Origin: Streptomyces sp. DG2A-72
GTDB lineage: Bacteria; Actinomycetota; Actinomycetes; Streptomycetales; Streptomycetaceae
Reading direction: 5' to 3'
Assembly: GCF_030499575.1 (NCBI RefSeq)
Contig: NZ_JASTLC010000001.1
Location: 9,448,001-9,512,000 of the forward strand
DNA length: 64,000 nt
Shown here piece after piece: positions 52,075 through 61,395 of this stretch. A program made the translations under genes and the position numbers. Each line of letters begins with the position of its first letter. Within the stretch, counting starts at the first letter, position 1. The notes beneath the pieces were generated by a model. That model saw only the letters and a program-made list of their open reading frames with translations, was not told the DNA's origin and searched no databases.

Positions 52075-53619
52075 ATGACTGTCTCCAGACGCCTCTTCGT
52101 CACCGGAGCGACCGCCGTCACCGCGCTCGCCGTGACCGGAATCCCCGCGGTGGCCGCACCCGCCGAGGCCGAAGATCCCCGCTACCGCATCCCCGTCTCC
52201 CCGGACGACACCGAGGCCGACCTCGTCCGCAAGGCATCCCAAGTCCGGCCCACCGCACGGCAGATCGCCTGGCAGCGGCTGGAGCGGACCGCGTTCCTGC
52301 ACTTCGGCGTGAACACCTTCACCGGTCTGGAGTGGGGCACCGGCGACGAGGACCCCGATGTGTTCCAGCCGACCGGCCTCGACACCGACCAGTGGGCCGG
52401 AGCCCTGCGCGACGGCGGCTTCCAGCTCGCCATCCTCACCGTCAAGCACCACGACGGCTTCGTGCTCCACCCCTCCCGCTACACCGACCACACCGTGGCC
52501 TCCAGCAGCTGGCGGAACGGACGGGGCGACGTGCTGCGCTCCTTCGCCGACTCCATGCGCCGCCACGGCCTCAAGGTCGGCGTCTACATCTCGCCCGCCG
52601 ACGAGAACCAGTACCTCCACGGCGTCTACGCCAACGGCAGCGCCCGCACCACGCGCACCATCCCCACGCTCGTCGAGGGCGACGACCGCACACCGCAGGA
52701 GTCGTACAGCCTCCCGGCCACCGACTACGGCGCCCACATGCTCAACCACCTCTACGAAGTACTCACCGAGTACGGCCCGATCGACGAGGTCTGGTTCGAC
52801 GGAGCCCAGGGGCGCATCCCGCCGGACAAGGTCGAGAAGTACGACTGGGACAGCTGGTACACCCTGGTGCGGTCGCTCACCCCGGACGCGGTGATCGCGG
52901 TCTCCGGCCCGGACGTGCGATGGGTCGGCAACGAGGGCGGACTGGCCCGCGAGGACGAGTGGAGCGTCGTACCGGTCCAGGAGAAGGACTACGGCCGGAC
53001 CGACTACGCCCTCGCCTACGACGCCCCCGACATGGGCAGCCGTGACGCGCTCGTCGCCGCCCTGCCGACGGCGGACCATCTGCAGTGGTGGCCGGCCGAG
53101 TGCGATGTGTCCATCCGGGACGGCTGGTTCTACCATGCCGACCAACAACCCAAGAGCGTGGCCCAGTTGACGGACATCTACTTCCGGTCCGTCGGGCGCA
53201 ACTCGGTTCTGCTGCTCAACATCCCGCCGGACACCGACGGATTGCTGCCCGCCGCCGACGTGGTCCGGCTGCGGGAGTTCCGCGAGCGCGTCGACCAGGA
53301 GCTGCCCGAGGACCTGGCGCGAGGAGCCCGTGTCACGGCCTCACCCGGGCGGGTCACCGTCGACCTCGGAAAGGAGCGGGAAGTGGACCGTGTCCGGCTG
53401 GCCGAGGACACCCGGCACGGGCAGCAGGTGGAGAGCTTCGTCGTCGAGGCCCACGTGGCCGGATCCTGGACGGAGGTGACCGGGGCGGGGACGGTCGGCG
53501 CGAGCCGGATCCTGCTGCTGGCGGCTCCGGTGCGGGCCCGGCGGTGGCGGCTGCGGGTGACCGGCGCCCGGAGTGCCGTACGGATCATGGAGTTCGGTCT
53601 GTACCGGTCCCGGGTCTGA
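52075..53619 (+). CDS. Secreted GH29 alpha-L-fucosidase
   Basis: A 514-residue enzyme that hydrolyses terminal alpha-L-fucose. A Tat signal (SRRLFVTGATAVTALAVTG) is followed by the barrel with WQRLERTAFLHFGVNTFTG, LTVKHHDGFVLHPS and the nucleophile in IDEVWFDGAQG (Asp242), then a beta-sandwich C-terminal domain. ATG 52075 has GAGGAG upstream. It lies 12 bp after the GH20 gene. With the fucose operon from 56 kb it suggests fucose release outside the cell. Confidence 0.94.
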   Translation: MTVSRRLFVTGATAVTALAVTGIPAVAAPAEAEDPRYRIPVSPDDTEADLVRKASQVRPTARQIAWQRLERTAFLHFGVNTFTGLEWGTGDEDPDVFQPTGLDTDQWAGALRDGGFQLAILTVKHHDGFVLHPSRYTDHTVASSSWRNGRGDVLRSFADSMRRHGLKVGVYISPADENQYLHGVYANGSARTTRTIPTLVEGDDRTPQESYSLPATDYGAHMLNHLYEVLTEYGPIDEVWFDGAQGRIPPDKVEKYDWDSWYTLVRSLTPDAVIAVSGPDVRWVGNEGGLAREDEWSVVPVQEKDYGRTDYALAYDAPDMGSRDALVAALPTADHLQWWPAECDVSIRDGWFYHADQQPKSVAQLTDIYFRSVGRNSVLLLNIPPDTDGLLPAADVVRLREFRERVDQELPEDLARGARVTASPGRVTVDLGKEREVDRVRLAEDTRHGQQVESFVVEAHVAGSWTEVTGAGTVGASRILLLAAPVRARRWRLRVTGARSAVRIMEFGLYRSRV

Positions 53620-53626
53620 GGGAGCA

Positions 53627-53662
53627 GGTGGCCACCAGGGCGTCGGTGACCTGGTGGCCACC
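53627..53662. terminator. Bidirectional hairpin terminator
   Basis: A perfect 13-bp stem (GGTGGCCACCAGG / CCTGGTGGCCACC) with a ten-base loop, in the 45-bp gap between the convergent GH29 and alpha/beta-hydrolase genes. Confidence 0.8.
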
Positions 53663-53664
53663 GT

Positions 53665-54693
53665 TCAGCGCAGACGCTCCTCGAAGAAGTTCATCGTGGT
53701 CTCCATCGAGCGCGGCCACTGCCCGTAGAACGTGTGGCCCTCGCCGCGGTAGGTACGCAGTTGGACATCCTTGCCCGCCTTCTCGAACGCGGCCACGGTG
53801 TGCCGGGTCCAGACGATGGGGCAGGTGTCGTCGACGGTGCCGTGATGGATCAGGAGAGGCTCGGTGACCCGGTCGACGTAAGTGAGGGGGGACACCTCGC
53901 GCCAGAACTTCGGGTTCTCCTCGGGCGTGCCGTGCGCGGCCTCGATCTCGCCGACGAGCGGGTCCCCTTCGGGGCGCTGGAAGTGGTCGATGTTCTCCTC
54001 CGGGTGCCCGCTGACCGGAGCGAAGGCGACGGCGGCGTCGAAGAGCCCCGGAGCCACCACCAGGGCGTTGTAGACGACACCCCCGCCCATCGACCGGCCC
54101 AGCAGTCCGATCCGGTCGCCGTCGATCTCCGGCCGCCCGGACGACCGCAACGCCTTCGCCGCGCCGATGACGTCCTCGGTGTAACCGAGCCGGAGGTTGA
54201 CGTCGTTCTCGGCATCCTTGTCCGACCTCGCGTGGTTGCGGTAGTCGGTGTGCAGGACGACATAGCCGTTACGGGCGAGGAGATCCTGCTCGCGCGCGAG
54301 TCCCCGGCCGGTGGTGTAGACGTCCGGGTCGATGTAGCCGTGCGCCAGCACCAGCGCCGGGAACGGCCCCTTGCCCGTGGGGATGTTCATGAGCCCGGAG
54401 ATCGTCAGCCCGTTCGCCTCGTACGTCACCTCGTAGCTGGTGTAGGCGGCGGTGCGGGCCAGCACGGTGCCGAGCTTCAGCCCGGAACCGGTGTGCTCGC
54501 GCTCGATCAGGCCGGGGATGGACACGGGGTCGACCGGTGTGGGGGTGGGCGTGGGGCTCTGCGTGGTGGTGCGGGTCGACGCCGGTGGACTCGGGCGTAC
54601 CTGGTCGTCGTCGCCGCCGTCACTCGACGTGCAGCCCACGGCGGCCGACAGCACCAGAGCGAGCACGACACGGACCGTTCCCCTGAACCCCAT
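53665..54693 (-). CDS. Alpha/beta-hydrolase lipoprotein, S9-like
   Basis: About 342 residues. A lipobox (LVLSAAVGC, Cys near 22) marks a secreted lipoprotein, followed by a Thr/Pro-rich linker. The hydrolase domain has VLAHGYIDPD (oxyanion region), the nucleophile elbow GLLGRSMGGGV, and late Asp/His (HHGTVDDTCP, GEGHTFYG). The arrangement recalls prolyl-oligopeptidase or dienelactone-type hydrolases. ATG 54693 is chosen because residues upstream in the frame lack family character. Substrate unknown. Confidence 0.87.
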   Translation of the reverse strand: MGFRGTVRVVLALVLSAAVGCTSSDGGDDDQVRPSPPASTRTTTQSPTPTPTPVDPVSIPGLIEREHTGSGLKLGTVLARTAAYTSYEVTYEANGLTISGLMNIPTGKGPFPALVLAHGYIDPDVYTTGRGLAREQDLLARNGYVVLHTDYRNHARSDKDAENDVNLRLGYTEDVIGAAKALRSSGRPEIDGDRIGLLGRSMGGGVVYNALVVAPGLFDAAVAFAPVSGHPEENIDHFQRPEGDPLVGEIEAAHGTPEENPKFWREVSPLTYVDRVTEPLLIHHGTVDDTCPIVWTRHTVAAFEKAGKDVQLRTYRGEGHTFYGQWPRSMETTMNFFEERLR

Positions 54694-54887
54694 ACGCCCA
54701 TTGTCCCCGCCGGGGCCCGCGCCCACCACCGTCCTCGGCTCCCGCGCGGACGACAGGGAACACCTCGCAGGCTTCGAGGTCGCGGACGTCACGGCGACGG
54801 ACCTGCTGGAGCGCCCGCCGGCCGAGTCCCCGGCGTGCGACGATGCGCGGCGGGTCGCCGTGAGGTGGTCGGCAACTGTCCCCACAC

Positions 54888-55290
54888 TCAAGCAGGTTGG
54901 CGTCCCGACGGTTCGCCGCCCGCGCCGGGGACGCTCGTGTCGTACGCGGGCATGATCGTGTCGTGGATCAGCCGCAGATGTGTGTTCACGTCAGCCATGT
55001 TCTCCAAGTCACGGCCGGTGAAGGCCTTCACGAGGGTGCGGTCGGTCAGGGCGCAGATTTCCTCGGGAGTGCCGGAGACGGAGAGTCGTTCGGCGAGGTC
55101 ACCGGCGGCGATGTCGAGGGAGCGCCATTCCTTGCCCGGCCGTTCGGCACCGGCCCGTATGTGCCGCACCGCGTAGTCGTGCGCCTCGCGTGTATGGCTC
55201 AGCGCGTCGTCCGGCGGCGGCGAAGAGCAGCCACATGTCCTGGAGGGGTAGTCGGGGAGCATGGCGTAGCTGGACTTCACCGGGGCCGCC
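54888..55290 (-). pseudogene. Remnant of a luciferase-like (LLM) flavin monooxygenase
   Basis: Readable C-terminal pieces include MWLLFAAA (one frame), then DDALSHTREAHDYAVRHIRAG and GTPEEICALTDRTLVKAFTG in the next frame. The GTPEE motif is typical of F420/FMN LLM oxidoreductases, but the usual Ile-Glu-x-Gly-V-x-H segment after it is missing (about 23 residues lost) and the N-terminal barrel is absent. It is a decayed gene between the hydrolase and the FadR regulator. Confidence 0.5.
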
Positions 55291-55432
55291 TTCCGTAGCG
55301 GGATGGGGCCGTTCTGCGGACGGGTCGTACTCCTTCCAACCCAACCGAGGGTGGGTGAGCGGCCCGCAGCTGTCCAGTGCGCGGCGGAATCCCGTGCGGC
55401 CCTACTGCATCCCGTCCCGTCCCGTACGGCCC

Positions 55433-56137
55433 TTACTGCGGCCCGAGTTGGGTCCGCAGCCACTCCTCCACCTCGCCCACATGTGCGGCCGCCGCCGCCC
55501 GTGCCGCCTCCGGGTCGCGGGCGGCGAGGGCGCGGTGGATCGCGGCGTGTTCGCGGCGGGTGCGGGCGAAGGCGCCCTCTTCCTGGTAGCCGCGCCAGAC
55601 GCGGGCGCGGAAGGTGCGGGAGGAGAGGCCCTCCAGGATGGCGGCCATGGTGTCGTTGCCGGCGGCGACGGCGATCTCGCGGTGGAAGGCGAGGTCGTGG
55701 GCGAGGATCTCGTCGGGGTCGTCAGTGGCGTTCATCGCCGTGAGGTGCTTCTCCACCTCGGCGAGCTGGTCCGGGGTGATGCGCGCGGCGGCCAGCGCGG
55801 TCGCCGTGGACTCCAGGATGCGGCGGACCTCCAGCAACTCCACGAGGCGCGGGCCGCGGGAGAGGTCGGCGACCACCCCGAACGTCTCCAGCAGGTCACC
55901 GGCCTGGAGCTGGGTGACGTAGATACCGGAGCCGTGCCGCGCCTCCAGGACGCCGAGCACGGTGAGCGCGCGGATCGCCTCGCGCATCGAGCTGCGGGAG
56001 ATGCCCAGCTGGACCGCGAGATCGCGCTCGGTCGGCAGCCGCTGGCCCGGCTCCAGCCGGCCCTCGCCGATCATCGCCTTGATCTGCTCGATGGCGCGCT
56101 GCGTCACCGTGCCCTTCTGCGGGGCGGTCTCGTCCAC
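55433..56137 (-). CDS. FadR/GntR-family transcriptional regulator of the fucose operon
   Basis: About 234 residues with a GntR winged helix-turn-helix (IKAMIGEGRLEPGQRLPTERDLAVQLGISR type segment, ending GSGIYVT) and an FCD effector domain with metal-binding residues (LAHDLAFHREIAVAAGNDTM, EHAAIHRALAARD). GTG 56137 is preceded by AGGAGG. It is divergent from the ABC/fucose operon and palindromic sites lie between them, so it probably represses the operon and is released by a fucose-pathway sugar acid. That effector is inferred. Confidence 0.92.
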   Translation of the reverse strand: MDETAPQKGTVTQRAIEQIKAMIGEGRLEPGQRLPTERDLAVQLGISRSSMREAIRALTVLGVLEARHGSGIYVTQLQAGDLLETFGVVADLSRGPRLVELLEVRRILESTATALAAARITPDQLAEVEKHLTAMNATDDPDEILAHDLAFHREIAVAAGNDTMAAILEGLSSRTFRARVWRGYQEEGAFARTRREHAAIHRALAARDPEAARAAAAAHVGEVEEWLRTQLGPQ

Positions 56138-56181
56138 GCCATTCCTCCTGTCGCCGGTGCGCCCGCAGTCTAATCTCCGAT

Positions 56182-56194
56182 GTGGTCGGACCAC
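56182..56194. promoter_or_regulatory. Candidate FadR-family operator (perfect palindrome)
   Basis: GTGGTCGGACCAC is a perfect 13-base palindrome matching the GntR/FadR-type TGGTnnnACCA pattern. It lies between the regulator (start 56137) and the substrate-binding-protein gene (start 56302). Confidence 0.65.
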
Positions 56195-56245
56195 TATGGC
56201 CGGAAACCGCGAATATTTGCTGCGAGAGGGTGTTGTCAGGTCGAA

Positions 56246-56258
56246 GTGGTCTGATAAG
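56246..56258. promoter_or_regulatory. Candidate second, weaker operator
   Basis: GTGGTCTGATAAG repeats the left arm of the perfect palindrome (GTGGTC) with a degenerate right arm (GATAAG), 64 bp further towards the operon. It may be a second half-site or a degenerate operator. Confidence 0.45.
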
Positions 56259-56301
56259 TATGCGGGCAACTGCTCGATCACGCTCGATGAGGAGCTGGCA
56301 G

Positions 56302-57381
56302 ATGGCCGACGGATCTGTGCGGAACGGACGGTGGCGGGTTTCCCCGCGGATGGTGCGCGCGGCGGCGGTGGCCGTCTGCGGCGCCCTCGCGCTCACGGCA
56401 TGCGGCAGCACCAACGACACCGGGTCCGCGAGTGCCGGAGCCGGCGGCACCGGCAAGGTCGGGGTGATCCTGCCTCTGCTGACCTCGCCGTTCTGGCAGT
56501 CGTACAACGACTACGTACCGAAGATGGCCAAGTCCGAAGGGGTGGACGCGCTGAAGACGGTCAACTCCAACAGCGACCCCTCCCAGCAGATCACCGACAT
56601 CAACAACCAGCTCAACCAGGGCGTGAAGGGCGTGGTCGTGGCCCCGCTGGACAGCGCCGCCATCGAGGCCGGGCTCGACCAGGCCGAGCGCAAGGGCGTA
56701 CCTGTGGTCGCCGTCGATGTGGCGCCCGAGAAGGGCAAGGTCGCCATGGTCGTACGCGCCAACAACGTCGCGTACGGCGAGAAGGCCTGCGAGTACCTCG
56801 GCAAGCAGATCCCGTCCGGCAAGGTCGTGCAGATCATGGGCGACCTCGCCTCGGTCAACGGCCGTGACCGCTCGGAGGCGTTCCGCGACTGCGTCAAGAA
56901 GAACTACCCGAAGCTGAAGGTCCTGGAGATACCGGCCAAGTGGGAGTCGGACACGGCCGCTTCCAAGCTCGACACGCTGCTGAACGCCAACCCCGACATC
57001 AAGGGCATCTACATGCAGGCGGGCGGCGTCTACCTCGCGCCCACGCTCCAGACCCTCAAGTCCAAGGGCATGCTGAAGAAGACGGGCCAGGCGGGCCACA
57101 TCGCGATCGTCTCGAACGACGGCATCCCGCAGGAGTACGACGCCATCCGCAAGGGCGAGATCGACGCCACCGTCTCCCAGCCCGCCGACCTGTACGCCAA
57201 GTACGGCATGTACTACATCAAGGCGGCGATGGAGGGGAAGACCTTCAAGCCGGGCCCGACCGACCACGGTTCCGAGATCGTCAAGCTGCCCAGCGGCATC
57301 CTCGAGGATCAGCTGCCCGCGCCGCTGGTCACGAAGGACAACGTCGACGACCCCGAGCTGTGGGGCAACACGGTCGGATGA
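56302..57381 (+). CDS. Sugar ABC transporter substrate-binding lipoprotein
   Basis: About 359 residues of the ribose/galactose-type (class B, CUT2) binding-protein family. A lipobox (ALALTACGS) gives a membrane-anchored lipoprotein; the mature part has GVILPLLTSPFWQSYNDY and GVKGVVVAPLDSAAIEAGLDQA (sugar-binding fold). ATG 56302 has GAGGAG upstream. The stop overlaps the ATPase start (ATGA). Context indicates L-fucose as ligand, but the binding residues were not checked against a structure. Confidence 0.92.
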   Translation: MADGSVRNGRWRVSPRMVRAAAVAVCGALALTACGSTNDTGSASAGAGGTGKVGVILPLLTSPFWQSYNDYVPKMAKSEGVDALKTVNSNSDPSQQITDINNQLNQGVKGVVVAPLDSAAIEAGLDQAERKGVPVVAVDVAPEKGKVAMVVRANNVAYGEKACEYLGKQIPSGKVVQIMGDLASVNGRDRSEAFRDCVKKNYPKLKVLEIPAKWESDTAASKLDTLLNANPDIKGIYMQAGGVYLAPTLQTLKSKGMLKKTGQAGHIAIVSNDGIPQEYDAIRKGEIDATVSQPADLYAKYGMYYIKAAMEGKTFKPGPTDHGSEIVKLPSGILEDQLPAPLVTKDNVDDPELWGNTVG

Positions 57382-58988
57382 GCACCCCACTTGTCGAGGC
57401 GCGTGGCATCACCAAGCGGTACGGCCCCACAACCGCCCTGTACGAAGGACAACTCACCGTGTTCCCCGGCGAGTCCCACGGCCTCGTCGGCCGCAACGGC
57501 GCCGGAAAGTCCACCCTGGTGAACATCCTCACCGGCCTCCAGCCCGCCGACGAGGGCACGGTCCGCTTCGACGGCGAGCCCGCACCCCCGCTCGCCGACC
57601 GGGACGCCTGGCGCCGCAAGGTGGCCTGCGTCTATCAGAAGCCCACCCTCGTCCCTGAGATGACGGTTGCCGAGAATCTCTTCATCGCCGAGATCCACGC
57701 TGCCAAATCAACGAGGCTCGGCGTCAGGGTCGGCCGGGGGTCCGGCCCGCGGCGGAGCCGCTATGGGATGCGGCGTCCCCCGGATAAACACAGCATCAAC
57801 CGGCAGCCGTTGCAGCGCGGCTTCATCAGCTGGCGCACCCTGAGGTCCGAGGCCGCCGCGCTCCTCGACACCTGGGACGTGCACGTCGACCCCGAGGCCC
57901 GCACCGCCGACCTCAAGGTCGAGGACCGCCAAATGGTGGAGATCGCCCGTGCGTTGAGTTTCGGCGCCCGGTTCATCGTGCTCGACGAGCCCACCGCCCA
58001 GCTCGACAACCGCGAGATCGAGCGGCTCTTCACCCGCATGCGCGCGCTCCAGGACTCCGGCGTCACCTTCCTGTTCATCTCGCACCATCTGCAGGAGGTG
58101 TACGAGGTCTGCCAGACCGTCACCGTGCTGCGTGACGCCCGCTGGATCACCACGGCCCCGGTCGCCGAACTCCCGCGGCAGGCCCTGGTGGAGGCGATGG
58201 CGGGGGAGTCCATCGAGGCCATCGCCGAACAGGCCGTGGATCCCAGGGACGTCGACCACGAGGCCCCCGTCCTCCTCGAAGCCCGCGGGCTCACCTCTCC
58301 GTCGTACCAGAACATCGACCTCACCGTTCGCCGCGGCGAGGTCGTCGGACTGGCCGGCATCAGCGGCAGCGGCAAGGTCGAACTCGCCGAGTCCTTCGCG
58401 GGACTGCACACCCCGACGGGCGGGACCGCCCGACTGGACGGTGAGCGGCTCCCGTTCGGCGATGTGCAGGCCGCCCTCAAGGCGGGCGTCGGCTGTGTGC
58501 CCCGTGACCGGCACGAGCAGGGCCTGGTCGCCGGCATGACCATCGGCGACAACGCCACCATGACCGTCCTGAACCGGCTCGGCCGGTACGGCTTCGTCGG
58601 CACCGACCACAAGCGCGGCTTCGCCACCGCCCTCATCGACCGCCTCGACATCCACACCGAGGGCCCCGACCAGCCCGTCTCCGACCTGTCCGGCGGCAAT
58701 GCGCAGAAGGTCGTCATGGCCCGCGCCCTCGCCTCCGACCCCAAGCTCCTGGTCCTCATCAACCCCACCGCGGGCGTCGACGTGAAGTCCAAGGAGTCCC
58801 TGCTGGCCCGGATGGACAGCGCCCGCGAGGACGGCACCGCCGTGCTGGTCGTCTCCGACGAACTCGACGACCTTCGGCGCTGCGACCGCGTCCTCGTCCT
58901 CTTCCACGGCCGTGTCGTCGCCGAGCACCCGGCGGGCTGGCGCGACCACGAGCTGATCGCCTCCATCGAAGGAGTGGACCATGGCTGA
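57378..58988 (+). CDS. Sugar ABC transporter ATPase (RbsA-type, two NBDs) with in-frame repeat insertion
   Basis: A 536-residue duplicated ATPase. NBD1 has Walker A GRNGAGKST, a Q-loop (VYQKPTLVPEMTVAENLF) and Walker B FIVLDEPTAQL; NBD2 has a degenerate Walker A (ISGSGKVELAES) and LSGGNAQKVVMARAL. RbsA relatives are about 500 residues. The extra 36 residues (57687-57794) lie between NLFI and INRQPLQRGF and encode basic low-quality sequence from a palindromic repeat. ATG 57378 overlaps the binding-protein stop; the stop overlaps the permease start by eight bases. Confidence 0.92.
   Translation: MSTPLVEARGITKRYGPTTALYEGQLTVFPGESHGLVGRNGAGKSTLVNILTGLQPADEGTVRFDGEPAPPLADRDAWRRKVACVYQKPTLVPEMTVAENLFIAEIHAAKSTRLGVRVGRGSGPRRSRYGMRRPPDKHSINRQPLQRGFISWRTLRSEAAALLDTWDVHVDPEARTADLKVEDRQMVEIARALSFGARFIVLDEPTAQLDNREIERLFTRMRALQDSGVTFLFISHHLQEVYEVCQTVTVLRDARWITTAPVAELPRQALVEAMAGESIEAIAEQAVDPRDVDHEAPVLLEARGLTSPSYQNIDLTVRRGEVVGLAGISGSGKVELAESFAGLHTPTGGTARLDGERLPFGDVQAALKAGVGCVPRDRHEQGLVAGMTIGDNATMTVLNRLGRYGFVGTDHKRGFATALIDRLDIHTEGPDQPVSDLSGGNAQKVVMARALASDPKLLVLINPTAGVDVKSKESLLARMDSAREDGTAVLVVSDELDDLRRCDRVLVLFHGRVVAEHPAGWRDHELIASIEGVDHG
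57687..57794 (+). repeat. Palindromic repeat inserted in frame in the ABC ATPase gene
   Basis: A 108-bp block inside the ATPase coding sequence. It contains GGCCGG...CCGGCC and GCGGCGGAGCCGC (57749-57761) and ends in ACACAGC, like the intergenic element at 47945-48081. Its length, a multiple of three, keeps the frame. The flanking protein sequence joins well if the block is removed. Confidence 0.72.
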
Positions 58989-60006
58989 CACCAAGGCTCC
59001 GCCGGTGAAGCAGCCGCGGGTGCCCGAGGCCCGGGCGGCCCGCACGGTACTGCTGCGTCGCGCCCGCGAACTGGCCCTCGTGCCGGCCCTGTTGCTGCTC
59101 ATGGTGCTCGGCGCGGTGGTCAACGACTCGTTCCTCACCGAGCGCAACCTGATCTCGATCCTCGGTGCCTCGGCCGCGCTCGCGATGGTGGTGCTGGCCG
59201 AGTCGCTGGTGCTGATCACCGGCAAGTTCGACCTGTCGCTGGAATCGGTCGTCGGTATCGCGCCCGCTGTCGGAGCGCTGCTCGTGCTGCCCGTCGCCCA
59301 GTCCGGCTGGGGCACCGAGTTCCCGGCCGCGCTCTCCCTGCTGGCGATCCTGGTGGTCGGTGCGGCGATCGGCGCGTTCAACGGGATCCTGGTCGTGAAG
59401 TTCCGGCTGAACGCGTTCATCGTGACCCTGGCGATGCTGATCGTGCTGCGTGGTCTGCTGGTCGGCGCGACCAAGGGCAAGACGCTGTTCGGAATGCCCG
59501 ACAGCTTCTACTCCCTCGCGACGACGACCTTCCTCAACGTCCCGATGTCGGTGTGGCTGGCCGCCGTCGCCTTCGCGGTCGCCGGGTTCGTGCTGAAGTA
59601 CCACCGGATCGGGCGCGCGCTGTACGCCATCGGCGGCAACGCGGACGCGGCCCGGGCGGCCGGTATCCGGGTCGAGCGCGTGATGCTCGGCGTGTTCGTC
59701 GTCGCGGGTGTGCTGGCGGCGGTCGGCGGGATCATGCAGACCGGCTATGTCGGAGCGATCAGCGCCAACCAGGGCAACAACATGATCTTCACCGTGTTCG
59801 CGGCGGCGGTGATCGGCGGCATCAGCCTCGACGGCGGCAAGGGCACCATGTTCGGCGCCCTGACCGGCGTCCTGCTCCTGGGTGTCGTACAGAACCTGCT
59901 CACCCTCGCCCAGGTGCCGTCCTTCTGGATTCAGGCCATCTACGGCGGAATCATCCTCGTCGCCCTCATGATCGCCCGCGTCACGACGGGCCGCGCCCAG
60001 GACTGA
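58981..60006 (+). CDS. Sugar ABC transporter permease (RbsC-type)
   Basis: A 341-residue membrane protein with eight to ten hydrophobic helices and CUT2 permease signatures: ILGASAALAMVVLAESLVLITG, GKFDLSLESVVGIAPA, FNGILVVKFRLNAFIVTLAML and AIGGNADAARAAGIRVERV (EAA-like loop that touches the ATPase). ATG 58981 overlaps the ATPase stop by eight bases, so production is coupled. It forms the channel for the sugar delivered by the binding protein. Confidence 0.94.
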   Translation: MADTKAPPVKQPRVPEARAARTVLLRRARELALVPALLLLMVLGAVVNDSFLTERNLISILGASAALAMVVLAESLVLITGKFDLSLESVVGIAPAVGALLVLPVAQSGWGTEFPAALSLLAILVVGAAIGAFNGILVVKFRLNAFIVTLAMLIVLRGLLVGATKGKTLFGMPDSFYSLATTTFLNVPMSVWLAAVAFAVAGFVLKYHRIGRALYAIGGNADAARAAGIRVERVMLGVFVVAGVLAAVGGIMQTGYVGAISANQGNNMIFTVFAAAVIGGISLDGGKGTMFGALTGVLLLGVVQNLLTLAQVPSFWIQAIYGGIILVALMIARVTTGRAQD

Positions 60007-60042
60007 CCCGCATTGTCCCCGCCAGCCACCGAAAGGCCCTCT

Positions 60043-61395
60043 GTGTCCCAGACGCCCGTCCCCTCTTCCCGCATCTCCGCGGTCGACACCTATGACATCC
60101 GTTTCCCCACCTCGCGGGAGCTCGACGGCTCCGACGCGATGAATCCGGACCCCGACTACTCGGCCGCGTACGTCGTGCTGCGCACGGACGCCGAGGGTGG
60201 TCCGGAGGGGCACGGTTTCACCTTCACCATCGGGCGGGGCAACGAGGTCCAGGTCGCCGCGATCCACGCTCTGCGCCACCATGTGGTCGGACGGTCCGTC
60301 AACGAGGTGTGCGCCGACCCCGGCGTGCTGTTCCGGGATCTGATCGGCGACAGCCAACTGCGCTGGCTCGGGCCCGAGAAGGGTGTGATGCACATGGCGA
60401 TCGGCGCGGTGACCAACGCCGTGTGGGACCTCGCCGCCAAGCGGGCGCGCAAGCCGCTGTGGCAGTTCCTCGCCGACGCCGACCCCGAGTGGCTGGTCGG
60501 CCAGATCGACTTCCGCTACCTCACCGACGCCCTCAGCCCCGAGGAGGCGCTGACCCTCCTGCGCCGCGGCCGGGACGGCGCCGAGGACCGCAGAGCCCGG
60601 CTCCTGGAGCGCGGCTACCCCGCCTACACCACCTCCGCCGGCTGGCTCGGCTACGACGACGACAAGCTCACCCGGCTCGCCGCCGATGCGGTCGCCGACG
60701 GCTTCCGGCAGATCAAGCTGAAGGTCGGCGCCGATCTGGAGGACGACATCCGGCGCTGCCGGGTCGCCCGGTCCGTGATCGGCCCGGACATCCGCATGGC
60801 GATCGACGCCAACCAGCGCTGGGACGTCGACGAGGCGATCCGCTGGACCAAGGCCCTCGCCGAGTTCGACCCGTACTGGATCGAGGAGCCCACCAGCCCC
60901 GACGACGTCCTCGGGCACGCCGCGATCCGCAAGGCCGTGACCCCGGTGAAGGTCGCCACCGGAGAGCACGTCCACAACCGGGTCGTCTTCAAGCAGCTGC
61001 TTCAGGCCGGCGCGATCGACGTCGTCCAGATCGACGCGGCCCGCGTCGCCGGCGTCAACGAGAACCTCGCGATCCTGCTGCTCGCCGCCAAGTTCGGCGT
61101 GCCGGTGTGCCCGCACGCGGGCGGCGTCGGCCTGTGCGAACTCGTCCAGCACCTCTCGATGTTCGACTACGTCGCCGTCTCCGGCACCACCGACGACCGC
61201 GTCATCGAGTACGTCGACCATCTGCACGACCACTTCCTCGACCCGGTGGTGATCCGCGACGGTCACTACACGGCACCCACCGCGCCGGGCTTCTCCGCGG
61301 ACATGCGGCCCGAGTCCATCGCGCGGTACACGTTCCCCGGCGGCGCCTTCTGGGCCGCCGACCTCCAGACGCAGCAGAAGGGGCAGGCGGCATGA
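60043..61395 (+). CDS. fucD: L-fuconate dehydratase (enolase superfamily)
   Basis: About 450 residues. It dehydrates L-fuconate to 2-keto-3-deoxy-L-fuconate. The enolase-superfamily residues are visible: KxK in FRQIKLKVG, metal ligands in [19 protein letters not shown] and ATGEHVHN, and the general-base His in [11 protein letters not shown]. The N-terminal cap has [25 protein letters not shown], which is characteristic of the fuconate dehydratase group. GTG 60043 follows AAAGG; a TTG at 60013 would add ten residues. ATGA overlap with the next gene. Confidence 0.93.
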   Translation: MSQTPVPSSRISAVDTYDIRFPTSRELDGSDAMNPDPDYSAAYVVLRTDAEGGPEGHGFTFTIGRGNEVQVAAIHALRHHVVGRSVNEVCADPGVLFRDLIGDSQLRWLGPEKGVMHMAIGAVTNAVWDLAAKRARKPLWQFLADADPEWLVGQIDFRYLTDALSPEEALTLLRRGRDGAEDRRARLLERGYPAYTTSAGWLGYDDDKLTRLAADAVADGFRQIKLKVGADLEDDIRRCRVARSVIGPDIRMAIDANQRWDVDEAIRWTKALAEFDPYWIEEPTSPDDVLGHAAIRKAVTPVKVATGEHVHNRVVFKQLLQAGAIDVVQIDAARVAGVNENLAILLLAAKFGVPVCPHAGGVGLCELVQHLSMFDYVAVSGTTDDRVIEYVDHLHDHFLDPVVIRDGHYTAPTAPGFSADMRPESIARYTFPGGAFWAADLQTQQKGQAA

